From the NCBI RefSeq assembly GCF_000143415.4, contig NW_003314312.1, positions 317,159 to 381,158 of the forward strand: a DNA stretch of 64,000 nt. The letters run 5' to 3'. Source of the DNA: Selaginella moellendorffii. Lineage: Eukaryota > Streptophyta > Lycopodiopsida > Selaginellales > Selaginellaceae. Shown here in pieces: positions 32,801 through 45,820 of the stretch. The notes under the pieces were generated by a model. It made no database searches and was not told the origin of the DNA. It was given only the letters and a program-made list of their open reading frames with translations. Numbering within the stretch: position 1 is the first letter of the stretch; each line of letters begins with the position of its first letter. The translations under genes were made by a program, and so were the position numbers.

Positions 32801-34150
32801 TTGGCAAGCCCTGTCCTGGAACATCGTAAGCGTTGCTTCTATGTGGTTGTATCTTCCAACCGATCCGGACTGCATTTACAGGCTTCGGGTAGTTCCATTG
32901 TTTGAAACTGTAAAAGACTTGAGAGACGCAGGCACGATAATTAGGAGGCTTCTGTCTATTCCGTGGTACCGTGATCATTTGGTTACAAATCACCAGGGAC
33001 ACCAAGAGGTTGGCACCAACTTTCACTTGTTGTTTGTATCGCTGAGACACTATGCACAGGTGATGCTGGGTTATTCTGACTCTGGCAAAGATGCTGGCCG
33101 TTTCACGGCGGCTTGGGAACTGTACAAAGCTCAGGAAGATGTTGTCGCTGCATGCAAGGACTACGGGATAAAATTGACTCTGTTCCATGGCCGAGGAGGA
33201 AGCGTTGGACGGGGTGGCGGGCCTATGTATCTCGCTATTCAATCACAGCCTCCTGGCTCCGTAATTGTAAGTTAATCCTCGGCTTTGCTAAAAGGTTCTC
33301 ATTTCTCTCTTGTGATCCATATCAGGGAACTCTGCGTATAACCGAGCAAGGAGAGATGGTGCAGGCGAAGTTTGGCCTTCCACAGACTGCTTTACGTGAA
33401 TTGGAAATCTACACGACGGCTGTTCTTTTGGCAACGTTAAACCCTCCAGACTCGCCCCGGGTTAGTTGCTGGAGAACGGTCATGGAACAGATCTCCGACG
33501 TCAGTCGCCAACATTATCGCAATGTCGTCTACGAGAATAAGGAGTTTCTGCATTACTTCCAGGAGGCAACCCCAGAATCCGAGCTGGGAAACTTGAACAT
33601 TGGCAGCAGGCCGACGAGGCGAAAAAAGTCTGGCGGCATTGGACAGCTGAGGGCCATACCTTGGATATTTGCATGGACGCAAAGCAGGTTCGTTCTTCCG
33701 GCATGGCTGGGGGTGGGGAAGGGACTGGAGGCAGTCATATCGCAGGGATATATACAGGAACTTCAGGCCATGTATCGCGAGTGGCCGTTTTTCCAGTCTA
33801 CGATAGATCTTATTGAGATGGGGTTGGCAAAAGCAGACACAGCCATTGCGAAGCATTATGACGACTGGTTAGTGAATCCAGCGAGGCAGACACTCGGACA
33901 AGAGCTGCGGGACGAGTTCCACAAGACAGAGAGGTGTGTTTTGGAAGTGAGTGGGCATCACAGGCTAGCGGAGAACAATAAAACGCTGAGACGTTTGATC
34001 GAAAGTAGGCTGCCGTACTTGACGCCTCTCAACATGCTACAAGTGGAGGTGTTGAGGCGTCTGAGACAGGATCAGGGCAACCAGAGGCTTCGTGATGCTC
34101 TTCTCATTTCGATAAATGGCATAGCTGCTGGTATGCGGAACACTGGCTGA
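29826..34150 (+). CDS. PPC4: Phosphoenolpyruvate carboxylase, bacterial-type
   Basis: Twenty exons total 1063 residues: 29826-29981, 30029-30192, 30274-30388, 30450-30527, 30580-30648, 30709-30787, 30848-30924, 31018-31113, 31169-31310, 31363-31497, 31586-31662, 31716-31997, 32058-32183, 32235-32336, 32388-32534, 32584-32682, 32737-32825, 32882-33008, 33060-33266 and 33326-34150. It carboxylates PEP to oxaloacetate in the cytosol. Catalytic landmarks are [13 protein letters not shown] (His about 154), [13 protein letters not shown] (about 262), [11 protein letters not shown] (about 724) and [14 protein letters not shown] (about 762). The C-terminus RNTG is the bacterial-type signature (plant-type is QNTG), and the N-terminal phosphorylation Ser motif is absent. 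A low-complexity, His-rich region (residues about 326-480) matches the intrinsically disordered insert of this class, which docks with plant-type PEPC in hetero-octamers. Confidence 0.95.
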
Positions 34151-35960
34151 CGATAGTTTGGAAGGTACGCTGCTTCTTTACGAGCTTATACTTTGATCGC
34201 TTGCAGTGCTTTTGTGTTATAGCGACAGAAGAACGGTTAGATAGGATTTTCCAGTAGTGTCACTATACGCAGGATTTGTTACAATTTAGAGTATAGTGGA
34301 AGGAAAGATGGATGGGCCACTGATTGTTAGTATGTCCCAATGCTCATCAGCGACCAGGTACGTAGCTTTTCTCTCGTTGTCATTGGAGATGTACCCTTCT
34401 AACCTTTGCCTTTATATTGCTTTTAGATAGAACTGTAGTACCAAGGGGTGGGATTAAGAACTTCCCGAGTGCCATCAATGCTTGTGTGTTGCAGTCGGGA
34501 TCCTTGCAGATCATTTCAAAACCGATCAGTTGTCAATGTGAGTGTCGACAGTTGCCTACTTAACGTCAGGTAATGCGAAGCGAGTCCAACTAGCAACTAA
34601 CTTGCACGTTTTTCGGAAAACATTCCAGGGGTGCTTTTATAAATGCCTTTGGCGTAGCAGTGGAAGAGACGATCGAAAGGATTTCTACCCGACCGGTCGT
34701 CTTGGAACACAGGTAAGCTTGACTTGTTTCCTTATCGTTGTTTAATTCTGCGAGTACCAGGTTGGCACGGAGCTTTACGTATCCCTGAGAGACACACAGC
34801 CAGCGAAGTTCATGCTCTCTTTAGCGTCTTTAAACTCGAGCCAGCAGCAGCAGCAGCTGAGAGCAATACAGCACAGGACGATGCGTGACCTCAACTCGAT
34901 TCGAGCATCCAATCCAAGGACCGCAAAGTGAAAGGAGAAAGACCGCGGCGTTGTCACCCTCGCCGACAAATCCCACATGACGAGTAACTCCATTGATCCC
35001 ACCACCACTCATCGTCGAAAACAACAAAAGGAAGAGGCCGATATCAAAGTTTCGTTTTTTCATTCTTCTTTTTATTTTTGTTCTTTTAGAAGTTTGTGGT
35101 GGAGATCGACAAGCCGCGATCCGATCGAGTCAAAAGCAGGGCGAAGCTTTCTGCAGGCTCGGTGAATATGCCGCGGGAAAAAATCATCATAGTCGTTCCT
35201 GTCTCGGTGGGAGCCAAGATCATCTCTTTCGCTCTGCTAAGTACGGCACGCGTACGGCGATGGTCCCAAGCAAACCAACGGTCGCCAGAGAAAAACAATC
35301 CGGGACCAAAGTAAGATTTGTATGAAGTTTTTTCTCTTTGATGAGGTTGTGTTATTGAATGTGCGATGCAGACGTTGTTGGTGAAGAGGATTATAAATCG
35401 AAAGTGAAAGTTAGTGGAAGGCCTCGGATGGCGATCGAGACGACTCTTGAAGAAGCAGAAGCAGTACTGGTGCGAGGAAAAAGAGGTTATTTCAAGTTCT
35501 TAGTTTTTTTGTAAGATTGGGTGATAAACAGGAACTTGCTGTCAGTGGAGGAAGGGATCGTCCAGGGATTGGAAAAGATTCCCAGTGAATCCATCCATCT
35601 CTCCTTTTTGCTCACACCGATGGCTCAACAGCAACGTTGGACTCACACATTTATTCGTTTTTATGTGTGTGGCTCCAACCAAAGGATTGCGCAAAATGCC
35701 GAAGAGCGGCATTCATGGTGTGCAAGAAATAGAGCGAAAGGAAATGGCGGACCCAGATCAGAAAAAGCGGATCATGGTTCTCCATGCCTGTGAAACAGCA
35801 TCAAAGAAAAACACCAAGAAATCCAAAACTATGAAAAAAACACTTCGCGACAGCGATAAGACACCTTTCTGCAGTGTAAATGCACAGCTGTCACCTTTTC
35901 TGTAGCGGCGCCGCCAAAAGATGCCGTAGCGGCGCCGCTCGCTGTGTCGTGTAACTTGTA
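34151..35960 (+). other. Unresolved, possibly spliced region downstream of PEPC
   Basis: Several short open segments sit between plausible splice sites. Examples are VVPRGGIKNFPSAINACVLQ (34434-34495), AFINAFGVAVEETIERIS or the alternative frame DFYPTGRLGTQ (34628-34711), and VGTELYVSLRDTQPAKFMLS (34761-34930, ending in TGA). Further on are KFVVEIDKPRSDRVKSR (35091-35312) and VVGEEDYKSKVKVSGRPRMA (35370-35470) joining in phase to ELAVSGGRDRPGIGKDS before TGA. I could not assemble one consistent reading frame or recognise a family. It may be a small multi-exon gene, a decayed gene, or spliced 3' UTR. Confidence 0.3.
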
Positions 35961-38448
35961 TATATATATATAGCAAAGAGGGATTAGCCCTCCTTTCAAC
36001 CTCGCGCCCACTGTGGTAAGCCATGCAGTGCCGCGCAGGGGCATTTTGTTTGACCTGGTGGGTCGATTGAATTGGATGTTTTGTGCTTATGGGTTGTCTT
36101 CGATCGTCAAATCGTCAACTGGGTCGAGCTCTGATCCATCGCCCATCATCCCTCTGGCTTGTTTGTATTTGCCGCTTTGCCTCCCAATTCCCCATCTCTC
36201 CATAAATGAGTCGTATTACTATAACTTCACAGTCGCAGGCACTTGCTTGTTAACATGCCTTGCCATTTCCGAATCGTCGGCGCTGTGTTATGTGTCCTGT
36301 GATCATTCATTCATCTACTGTTTACATAGTCTCGCAGTGGCTTGTGTAAGTAATTTATACATTCAAGTACGCACAGTCCCACTTTTAGCTCCGGGTGAAA
36401 GAGAGATCTCCCGTATAGCCTTTCCACAAATTGCCGGTATTCGTATCGTATTTGTATGCCCCTCTTAAAGCTGGGAGCCACTTTGTCTACGCCCATACGG
36501 CCCCCAGCTTGAATGTGTATTCTTCTTTTTCTTTGTTGCCTTGCTGGTATTTTAGGCTCGTGTGAGCGAATGTAGCTTTGGGTGTTTTGGGAAACTGTCT
36601 CTCACACTGTCCTCCTCTCTGAGAGCTCTTTTCTTTCTTTCCTGGTTGCCTTTGTCCATAGGCATATAGCTTGTTAGTTGGCTCCTTTCTTTCTCAGCTT
36701 ATTCCTTTCCTCCCAGCTTGATTCACGCCGAGCTCGCTCGTATACTCTTGTCTCTGTGTGATATTGTGTGGATTTGTTACCTCTAAGTTCGTGTATGTGT
36801 GTTCTTTGCTTGATCAACTGTGCTTTGATCTATGGCGTGACTGTTGCGAGATTGAGAAGGGGAGCTTTTTTAATTCTCATGCGCATTGCAGGTGGTACTT
36901 TGCGTAGCAGCAGCTCAGCCCAGCTCTGATCCATCTCTGATCACTTGTCGTATGATTTGAGATTGGTCGCTCTTCAATTTGGCAGCTTGCAGCTCTTTCT
37001 TTCTCTCTGATCTTGGCTCTCACCTCTCCCAATCAATCTCTCCTTATCTTTTCATTTAAGTTCTTTGAGATCTTCCCACCGGAAGAGAGATCGCATACTT
37101 CTGCTCTGCACTCCAAAAGTCGTCGTCTTTCCTTCGTTTTTAAAAGTTTCTCTTCTCGTCTAAAAAGCTTGCTTGCTCGGAGTTCTCGCTGCTCCGCGAG
37201 CGATTGATATTGATATATGCGAGTGATTGATTGATGGGGGGTATTAACAATGAGAGCAAAGAGAGTAAGTTTTACTCATACTTCCTTCTTCCTTCCTCGT
37301 TCGTTTTGTGTGGTTTTCCAGCGAGGTGTCTGAGCTCCGGGTGTGCTCGTGTCTGATATCATCCTTTCTTCTCCCTGCTCTGCCTGTGTTGGTCTCGAGT
37401 ACTATGGCGCCTGCAACTCTGATGGATTAGGACCGGGAAATTGATTGATACGAGGGAATTTATGTTGGCAACACAAGCACAACGTGTTAGAATTTTCTCC
37501 ACTCTCAGTCAGCCATGGAGAGCTCTTTCTTTCGCTCCCTCTCCACACCACAGCTCCGCGTTCATCTGGCATGGAGGAGAGTTATAAAGAGAGCTCCATG
37601 ACAGCGACCAAGGAAGAAGAAAGGAACAAAAGATGCGGGCTTGGACTTAAACCACTACTGATCCACCTCTCTGGGTTGTTAATGGCGGGTTTGCTCAATC
37701 CATAGCTGCTGGACACACAAAAACACAAAACTCATTCTTTCTCTCTCAAGCGCACACATTCTTTCTCACACTCAAAGAGCGGAAGTCTAGAGAGAGTGAG
37801 GGAGGAAAAAGAGAGCGACTTTGCATAGTAGGCTGAGTACTTACTGCTCTTTCTGGTGCCAGAGAGAATTTTTTGAGACTCCAAGGCAGGATGGATGGAT
37901 AGAGAAGGGCGAGCAACAGCTCCACGTCCATGTTGGAGTTTTTATTCCTTGGACTGCTCATCCTTGTTCTTGTTCTGCCGCTGGCTGTGCACAGGCGGCT
38001 GGCCGAGGAATATCGACAAGAGGGATGTGAGTGAAAGGCGAGAGAGAGAGGAATTCAAGGACGTGTCGACAAAATGCCCGCCTCTCGGATTCATGGAGCT
38101 GCTGCTGCTCCCTTCTTCCATTCTCTCACATTCTCATTTTTCATTCAAGGCCGCCAATTCATGAAAGAGGAGTACTGATCCAAGGATAGAGAGGGAGATA
38201 GAGAGAAAGCGGAACAAGAACACACACAAAGCAAGGAAGAAAAGTGAGCGGTTGTGAAGAATCCGAAGGTGGTTCGTCCGCTATCTTCACTGCATGTTTT
38301 TAAAATGGAGGAAGTTCTCTTGTTTCTAGTGAGAGAGGAGAGAGAGAGAGAGAAGTGATTGATTGATCTTTAAGGTTAGCGCCAACTTAAGCTGGCTGGG
38401 ATCGAGGGGTATCTTTGACAGATAGCTCGGATAGAGAGGAGGATTTAG
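35961..38448 (+). promoter_or_regulatory. Long upstream region / probable 5' leader of the WIP zinc-finger gene
   Basis: About 2.5 kb without a convincing gene. Much of it is pyrimidine-rich on the plus strand (36590-37250), as in plant 5' UTRs and promoters. Short upstream ATG ORFs and GAGAGA tracts (about 38040, 38336) occur just before the start codon. A GTAGCGGCGCCGC motif is repeated at about 35905 and 35928. Confidence 0.4.
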
Positions 38449-40786
38449 ATGTGGGTGAAGATGAGCTACCAGCGGCAGCAGCAACAGCAGCTCCATCACT
38501 TCGAGCTCAAGCAGCAGCAGCAGCAGCAAGAGTTTGTGCATCACCACCAGTTTGGAAACCACCAACATCATGGGGAGCTCAAGAACAATACACAAAGGCG
38601 AGAAGTCGAGGATGATCATCTTCGAGAGCGCGAGCGAGAGGGCTATATGGTGATGCCACTCGGGGTGTCGGAGAGATTCAAGCTGGGTTTGGGGCATCAG
38701 CAGGCACCGGCAATCGTGTCCACTCTCCCCGTCGCCATTCCCTTCATGGAGGCCTCGTCTCGCGGGGCGCTCGTGAGGAGCGGTCTAAAGCTCAGCTCCT
38801 CGTCGCCACCACAGCTAGCGGCGTTGATGGCGAATCCAAATCCAAGTCCCACCACCATTGTCAGCAGCAGCAGCAGCGCAAGCAGCAGCAGCGGCCGGGA
38901 ATTCGATCTCTGCTATAGCAATTGGCTGCCGTTCGCAAGATTGCAGCAGCAAGCTCCCCAGGAGCTGAATTTGCTAGCCAGAGACGACGATGGCGAGTGC
39001 TGTCCTCCCTGCGACGCTTCCCAAGAAGAAGAAGAGGAAGACGAACAAGATCTCCGACAAGACGAACAAGATGGCACTGCTGCTGCCCAAGACAAAGAAG
39101 ACAACCATGTTCGAGATCGTCAGCTCGTCGTCACAACAAAGCCCATTCCATTTTGGAGCCTGGCTACCAGCGCTTCCGCCGGATCCACCATCACCACCAC
39201 GGAGGAGGAGGAGGAGGACACCATACCATACAAGCTCCAGCAGCATCGCCACCAACCAGTCATGATCAAGACTGCAATCTTGCCTGTCCAGTCCGACGAT
39301 TCATCGTCCTCGTCGTCCGACTCGGAGAGCGAGCAAGGCCAAGATCCCAGTGGTGGTGACAAGATGGTGGTGAGCAGTAGTAGCAGAGGCAGCTTGGGGG
39401 TCATGGCAATAGCGCCACCACCGCTCCAAATCAGCAGCAATGGCAGTTTCCAAGGTGGTGGATATGGATATCAGTATGATCATCATCGAGGAGTGGGCGC
39501 TAGTCCAGGTGGAGTGGCGAGCAGCAGCTGCAGCTCCGGGAACAAGCAGAAGCAGAAGGAGAACCAGACGGTGCCCGTGTACAAGGAGCAGCTGCTGCGG
39601 GAGTCGAGATCTCGTTTGCCACACGGTCACTACTGGATACCAACGCCCGCGCAGATTCTCGTCGGCCCGACGCAGTTCTCGTGCCCCGTGTGCAGCAAGA
39701 CCTTCAACCGCTACAACAACATGCAGGTATGGACTTGTGTTGTGTGCGTGTGTGTGTTTTTTTCTTCTTTTTGTTCTTTTTTTTTCTCATTGTTCATAGT
39801 GCGCTTGAACATTTCTGAACACTGAAAGATTGAATCTTGAACAGTTCATATCCATGTTCATTGGTTGGTTTCAGTTGATGTATAATGTGACATTGCATTG
39901 GCATTGCTATTGTTTTCTCTCTTTTCCTTCTCTTTCTAGATGTTCCAAGGCTGCATCTATCTGCCTTTTTTTTTCCTTTCATACATCACTCTGTGTGTCC
40001 AATCTTTCCATCACCTTTCCATTTTCATCAGAAGAAAAAAAGGAAAGAAAAGAAAGATAAACAGCTCACCTAATTGAGGTGCTTGAGATTTCTTCAGCTG
40101 CTTGAGCTGCTTGCCTGGGTGAGACAAACATTCCCCATTGATGATTGCTGGATTGATTGATTGGGTCTTCCATGATCAGAGCATGCATTTTTCTGAAAAA
40201 AAAATTTAAAAAATTATATGACTTAAAAATCTCAATTTTCTCTTACCTGTGTGTGACTGAACAGATGCATATGTGGGGGCATGGATCCCAGTACCGCCGC
40301 GGCCCCGAGTCACTGCGCGGCACGCAGCCCACCGCAATGCTCCGGCTGCCCTGCTACTGCTGCGCGGTGGGATGCCGCAACCACGTCGACCACCCGCGAG
40401 CCAAGCCCCTCAAGGACTTCCGCACCCTCCAGACGCACTACAAGCGCAAGCACGGCATCAAGCCTTTCCCCTGCCGCAAGTGCGGCAAACCGTTTGCCGT
40501 CCGCGGCGACTGGCGGACGCACGAGAAGAACTGCGGCAAGCTGTGGTACTGCATCTGCGGCTCCGACTTCAAGCACAAGCGCTCGCTCAAGGATCACATC
40601 CGCGCGTTTGGGCTCGGGCACGCCGCGCTGGCCGACGCCGGGGCCGACGCTGGAAGGCGTGCGGCTGCGGCTGCGGCTACTGCAGCCGCCGCGGTTACCA
40701 CCACCGCCACCACCACCACCACAGCGTCCGACGATGACGACGATGGCGACGAGCAAGACGAGGACGAGGTATCTGTGGTCAGCTAG
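38449..40786 (+). CDS. WIP-domain C2H2 zinc-finger transcription factor
   Basis: Two exons (38449-39726 and 40265-40786) give 599 residues. The ATG at 38449 directly follows an in-frame TAG. The N-terminal ~390 residues are low complexity: polyGln/His (residues 5-50), poly-Ser and an acidic EEEEEDEQD stretch. The conserved part begins [20 protein letters not shown] (about 396), giving the family its name. The splice site falls inside zinc finger 1 ([18 protein letters not shown]). Fingers 2-4 follow with [40 protein letters not shown] and [20 protein letters not shown]. It ends with Ala/Thr and acidic repeats. WIP factors are nuclear regulators of organ patterning and cell fate in land plants (TT1, NTT, WIP2 in Arabidopsis). 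The variable N-terminus is unusually long, and miR-type control was not seen. Confidence 0.95.
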
Positions 40787-43700
40787 CCATTAGAGCACTC
40801 CTTTACGATGATCCTACTACGCTTACCTGGATTTTTTCCTTTTCCTTCTCGGCTTCCTTGTGGTCGCTGCAAGAAAGCGGCCTTTACTCCCCCCTTAATT
40901 CTACAGAACAAGAAAGGAACTTTTGTGAGCATTTCCAAGCCTAGGAAAGTACGGGCAGAGCATTTCGCCCGAAAGATTTTACCATGCCTCCCCGAGTCAA
41001 ACTGGAAGAAATAAGAAAATCCTCAAAATCTCGGCTTGTCGGCGTCCATGGCGAACACTCCGTACCTCCGCCGACGAGGTGAGCTGGGAAATGACAACTA
41101 CAGAACAAAACAGGGCGTGAGTGAGAGAAACAACAACGAAAAATGCAACAAACAAAGTGGAGAATGTACCTCTCTCGGCTTTAAACTTAAAGCTGCTTGC
41201 CTTCTACGTACCTCCAAGCACCTATAGATATATATACCTCACATAGTAAATGATCCATGTTGTGCCTTATAAAATATTATTCTTTCCTCTTCATTCCACG
41301 CAAAAGGCAAATCTAAGGTTGCTTCTCCCCTCGTTAAGTTCAGTGCAAAGCAGAAGCGGTAGTAGTGGCATTTCTTTGAGTGTGTGCGGTGTGTGCGTGG
41401 GCGAGCTCATAAAAACCACCCCACACTCACACACACAACACAAGTTGGTCCACAGTACGAACAGTCGGCAGACCGGTCTGTGTGTGTGAGTGTGTGCTGT
41501 TTTTTGAGCTCCGCCCGGCGCAGCACACGTAGGGAAGGGTCTTCTTCTTTGTTTACCTGTTGAATTGTCACCCTTGTCAAGACACAGAAGCATGAGGAGA
41601 TTTGTCATTGTACTTGGCATACCTTTAAAGCAGCGTCGAGGATAACACTCGAGTTTTGTGGCCGCACCGCACGCACTCGGAGTCCTCCTCGGGCGAGTCA
41701 AGTCACCGACCATTTCCCTCCTTGTTGCAACTTGCGCAGTATGGATCGAGTAAGGTCACACAATTTGCAGTTCACCAGCTTGATTGCTTTTCCGTGGCTT
41801 TTACTACGTCCACATTGCGAGTAAACTCCCTGTGAGGCAACAAAGCAAAGTGAAAAGGTGAAATTTCATGAACCGTAATCCATTGCAAGCTAGATCTTCG
41901 GAAGATAACGACTCACCTTTTGCTCACTGGACTGGATCTCTCAGCTCAATTGTTTCAAAGCCGAATCTCCCAAGTTTGACAAAAGCATGGCCGACAAACC
42001 ATCAATTGCGCTTCTTCCACGTGGCCCGTTTCCTCCGCAAGTCTTATCTTCAGCAGCAGCGGCATCTTCCAATTCCAACACTCACGAGATGCCGATCCTG
42101 AGGCCGCAATTTAGCAGAGTTAGAGACACGATCTTGGTTGCGTATAAAAACAAGAGACAACTGACCCCCCGTCTCCCTTTGGTAGCTGTCCACCCATCTC
42201 TGTTAACTACTCAGTGGTCCTCGAATAGTCCAAAGCTTTAGAAAGCATTTGGGGCGATATGTCACTCGAAAACTGCTCCAGTCACGCTCAACCTTGTGTA
42301 AGATTCCTTTGAGCAGGATCTTCTCCAAATCCACTTATAACCCACTGACAGGAAACCAGGGAAAGATGAGATGCATACGAACCATAAAATACTACCGACA
42401 AGCCTGTTGTTGTAAGACGATGATGGAAACCAAATGGATGCTTTAAGGCATCTGAGAGTTTGCGCGTTAAGGCATCTGGACAAAGTAAACTCCATGATTT
42501 TCGAGTGTCCTGAAACGAAACACGTCTGTCGTCAGTCGTGATATCCACAAAATCCGAGCTTAAGTTAGTGGAACAAGGGAGGGGAGGGGCTGTACCATTT
42601 GGTGAAGTAGTGGCACGCACCTTTACAAAGGCTTTTCAAATCCGAAGGAAGCACAGGAGCCAGTAGCATGATCGATTCCTGGAAACAAAAAGAAAAGAAA
42701 AAAAAAAACAGTAAAATAAAAAGCAAAGTGACCAAGTGAATAAAGGAAGGTGACGAACAACGAGTTCAAAGTACCTATTGGGGCCAGCAAACACAAGCGA
42801 GGAATAAAGAAAGCCCACCTCTTCTAGAAAGCTTGGGGATTTAACATCCACATTGGGAATCAGCATGCGGCCTCTGTCCACGCTTGTCGCATCGCATATG
42901 TCCAATTGTAACCCAGAAAGAAAGCAGCTCTCATCTCATCGGCATCGCATCGTCACTGCAGCGAGCATTGCGATCCCTGCAGGAAGCAAAGCCAAGCTCA
43001 CATCAGCCTGCATTTCCTTTTGGCATTTGTACAAAAGACATGGAGAAATCCTGCGGACCACGCTTTGGAACGTGACGGTCACACCAGACCAGCACACTGA
43101 AAAGTCATGCATGCAAAGCGATGCCTCGGTAATAATTCCAAACCACAGACAGCTACTTCAGAGGTCTCCCTCCCTGCCCAGGGGAACCTCTTCCTCCTAG
43201 ACTAAAAGAAAAACCGAGTTAATGGAAAGACAAGCTTACCTTTCTTCTTCAATCGTCCTTGCCATGGCAGTGCCTGGTCTGGCAGTTCGACAACATCAGC
43301 CAGTCTTCCTCATATCTGTTGGCACTCTGCAATCCCTGGCTGAATTTTAGAGAGGAAGACACTTCCATATCATGCTATTCTCTTGTTTATTAAAAAAAAA
43401 AAGAGGAGAAAAAGTTAGTCACAGCCGCGGAAAGAAAGCACTAAATTGGAAGTTCCTTCCTTTATAGCATGAATCTTACCTTTAGGATCAGTTCATAAAC
43501 TTGAACAGGATCCAGTTACTGGAATACAGAATTTACTTGCCTCGTTTCAAGAAGAAAAGAAATAATGCTTGCCTTGCCTCACAGGATGGCCCTTTTGCTG
43601 TGTCCTCCGTAACACCATTATGAACTGTTTAAGCGCTGGTTCACGGTCCAACCTTTCGGACATCGTGCACCTGAACCACGCTTTTAGCAAAGCCACTAAG

Positions 43701-45820
43701 AAAGGAAGCTAGCAACACGCATGGCATACGGTTCATCCCTTAACAGGCAGGTCCACTTGTAAAACAAGCATTACGATATGCGTACGTATGCAGCATATTT
43801 CAAGAAGAGGAAGCGGAGCGGCAAAAGCCCAATGACCTGGTATCTTTAATTTGCGCCAGAATGAATGACGCGGCCGGACGAGCCTCAAGTTAGAAAAGTG
43901 CGTTTACATGAAGAACATTCAGACAGAATGCAGCAATGAGATAAATAGAAAAAGAAAAAAACTAAAAAACGTGAGAGAAAAATTTGCAAAAAAAAACGAC
44001 AAACATGGCAGAGCACCTTTAGACCAGCCAACTTTTACTGCAAAGACCAACACCATCTCAAATCAGTAGAGTCCAAAGCCCAAGTAGCACACAGGACCAC
44101 TTAAAATCCAAAGTTCAAGTAGCACACCGGACCACTTAAACCACAAGTTTAGACATAGACAGACCCCCAACAAGGATGGCTAAAGCACAACTAGTCCTTG
44201 TCCTTTATTCTTGCTTCCCACCCAAACACTTCAGAAAAAAGAAAAAAAAAAGACTTTGGTGACTTCAGATAGACAGAGAGTAGTACCAAAGACGTAAACA
44301 TCACGCTGTGCCCATAAAGACTGGACGTAAAATGGAATGGAGCAAGCAAGAGATGCCGCTTCGCTACTTATCTGTTTGCCACATTAGTAATCCCTGCAGA
44401 GTTGCAGCTGCGACACCATGTCGCCCGCGCTTGTTGCCAGAGCCACCAGCAGTCGTCGCTGTAATAAGTTCCTGCCAGATACATGTCATGAGACATTAGT
44501 AGTTGTATCTTCTACAATCACCCAGTAGATATGCTTCAAGCAAAGAAGAATCGAGGCAAATGCACTCAATCTGCAACGCCTGGAAAGGCTGCTGCATATG
44601 GTTAATCGCAAGAAAACAAAAAGAGAAACACACAGCATAAAGCTGGGGAGAATTGGAGAAATGCCCCTCCAGCCAGGAAGGACCAACTTTCAAGCTATCG
44701 CTCTCCAGAAATATCAAATCGAGAGAGCCACACTCACCACCACCCAAACCTGATTGAGATATCCGCAGCCTTTTCGGGACCACTACCAGCGCCAATATTC
44801 CCAGAAGCCGATCTGCTTGCAAAAGCAAAGTACAGTTATGGAGCGCAGCGAACAGGATGAAACAAAACCCATGCACAGCGAGAGCTCTACCTCACCTTTA
44901 ATGGTCGACAAACTCTAGACTTACACTGGGAAAGTGCTGTCTTAAAATGAAAATGCAGCAAGAAGGGAAAAGCACTAGTCCTAAGACCGAGATCTTTTAG
45001 CTCGTCTTCATGCGAAGAACGAAAAAGAAGCAAGAAAGAGCTAGCCATGGAAAGCTCAAAACGAAATTTCTCGGCACGAGGCTGTAGAAATTTCCAAAAG
45101 ACCGAGAACTTTAGCTCATCTACGTGTAAACGAAGCTAGTGAAACAAAGAGCTAGCCATCCACTAAGGTCAAAAGAAAATTTCGTCACGAGGCTCGAGAA
45201 ATCTCTCAAAAGGGACTAAAATCTCTCAAGAGCAGTAGAAGGCGGGACTTCGAATGCTCGAAAATCTCACAGCGGCGCCAAGATCTAGCTAAAACCCCAG
45301 CGCTTGCGGCTAATCGCGCAGCGCCATTGCGATCGAGGCGCAAGAGACAGACACTCACCGATCCAAGGCGCCGCTCCTCTTTGCTAAAACCCTAGCGCCC
45401 GCCAATGGCAAATTTAAAATGGAGTATGGTATTAGAGAAGTTTATATCATTGTCTTAGAGTTATTGCCAATTGGCTTTGGTTAGCATCGGTTTTGTTCAT
45501 AGCCTGCCCGCCACCATTTGTCAATCCAAGAGAGGAGAGATGAGAACTTCCATGGGATAATCGAGAACTTAAAGGAAGAACACGTATGGAGAGATTGGGA
45601 GAAAAACGAACGATAAAACGATAGAGACTAGAAAAGAATGTCGAGACAAAAGAACGAAAGAAAACCTCACAAAGAGATATGAAAAGTTCCATGGAGAACT
45701 TCGAAGAGAAAGGAAGAACTTACAAAGAGAAGAATGGCGAGAAACTTACAAAGAGAAGAATGGCGAGAAACTTACAAAGAGAAGAACGAGAGAGGAAGGA
45801 TGGAGCTTACTTGGTGGATT
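40787..45820 (-). other. About 5 kb without a confident gene; possible minus-strand spliced transcript
   Basis: A telo-box AAAACCCTAGCG lies at about 45386, oriented for minus-strand transcription. It is followed on that strand by a good donor (GGATCG|GTGAGTG, about 45357) and then by exon-like islands with acceptors and donors around 44930-44885, 44820-44740, 44580-44520 and 44475-44380. The last two contain GCGTTGCAGATTGAG and GAACTTATTACAGCG. Further islands at 42905-42780, 42678-42622 (open as ESIMLLAPVLPSDLKSLCK) and 42517-42410 also have splice-like borders. No frame links them and no family is recognised, so this may be a non-coding RNA or a fast-evolving gene. Confidence 0.3.
44072..44141. 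repeat. 35-bp tandem duplication
   Basis: TCCAAAGCCCAAGTAGCACA then CAGGACCACTTAAAA is repeated immediately with four substitutions. Confidence 0.85.

Noticed and set aside
36013-36468. 151-codon plus-strand ORF upstream of the WIP gene
   Set aside because: Pyrimidine-rich leader-like DNA; composition explains the open frame and no domain is seen.
38922-39630. Several ORFs in other frames over WIP exon 1 and over exon 2 (40273-40793)
   Set aside because: They reflect CAG/GCC-rich repeats and the GC bias of the true exon; only the frame with the WIP zinc fingers is conserved.
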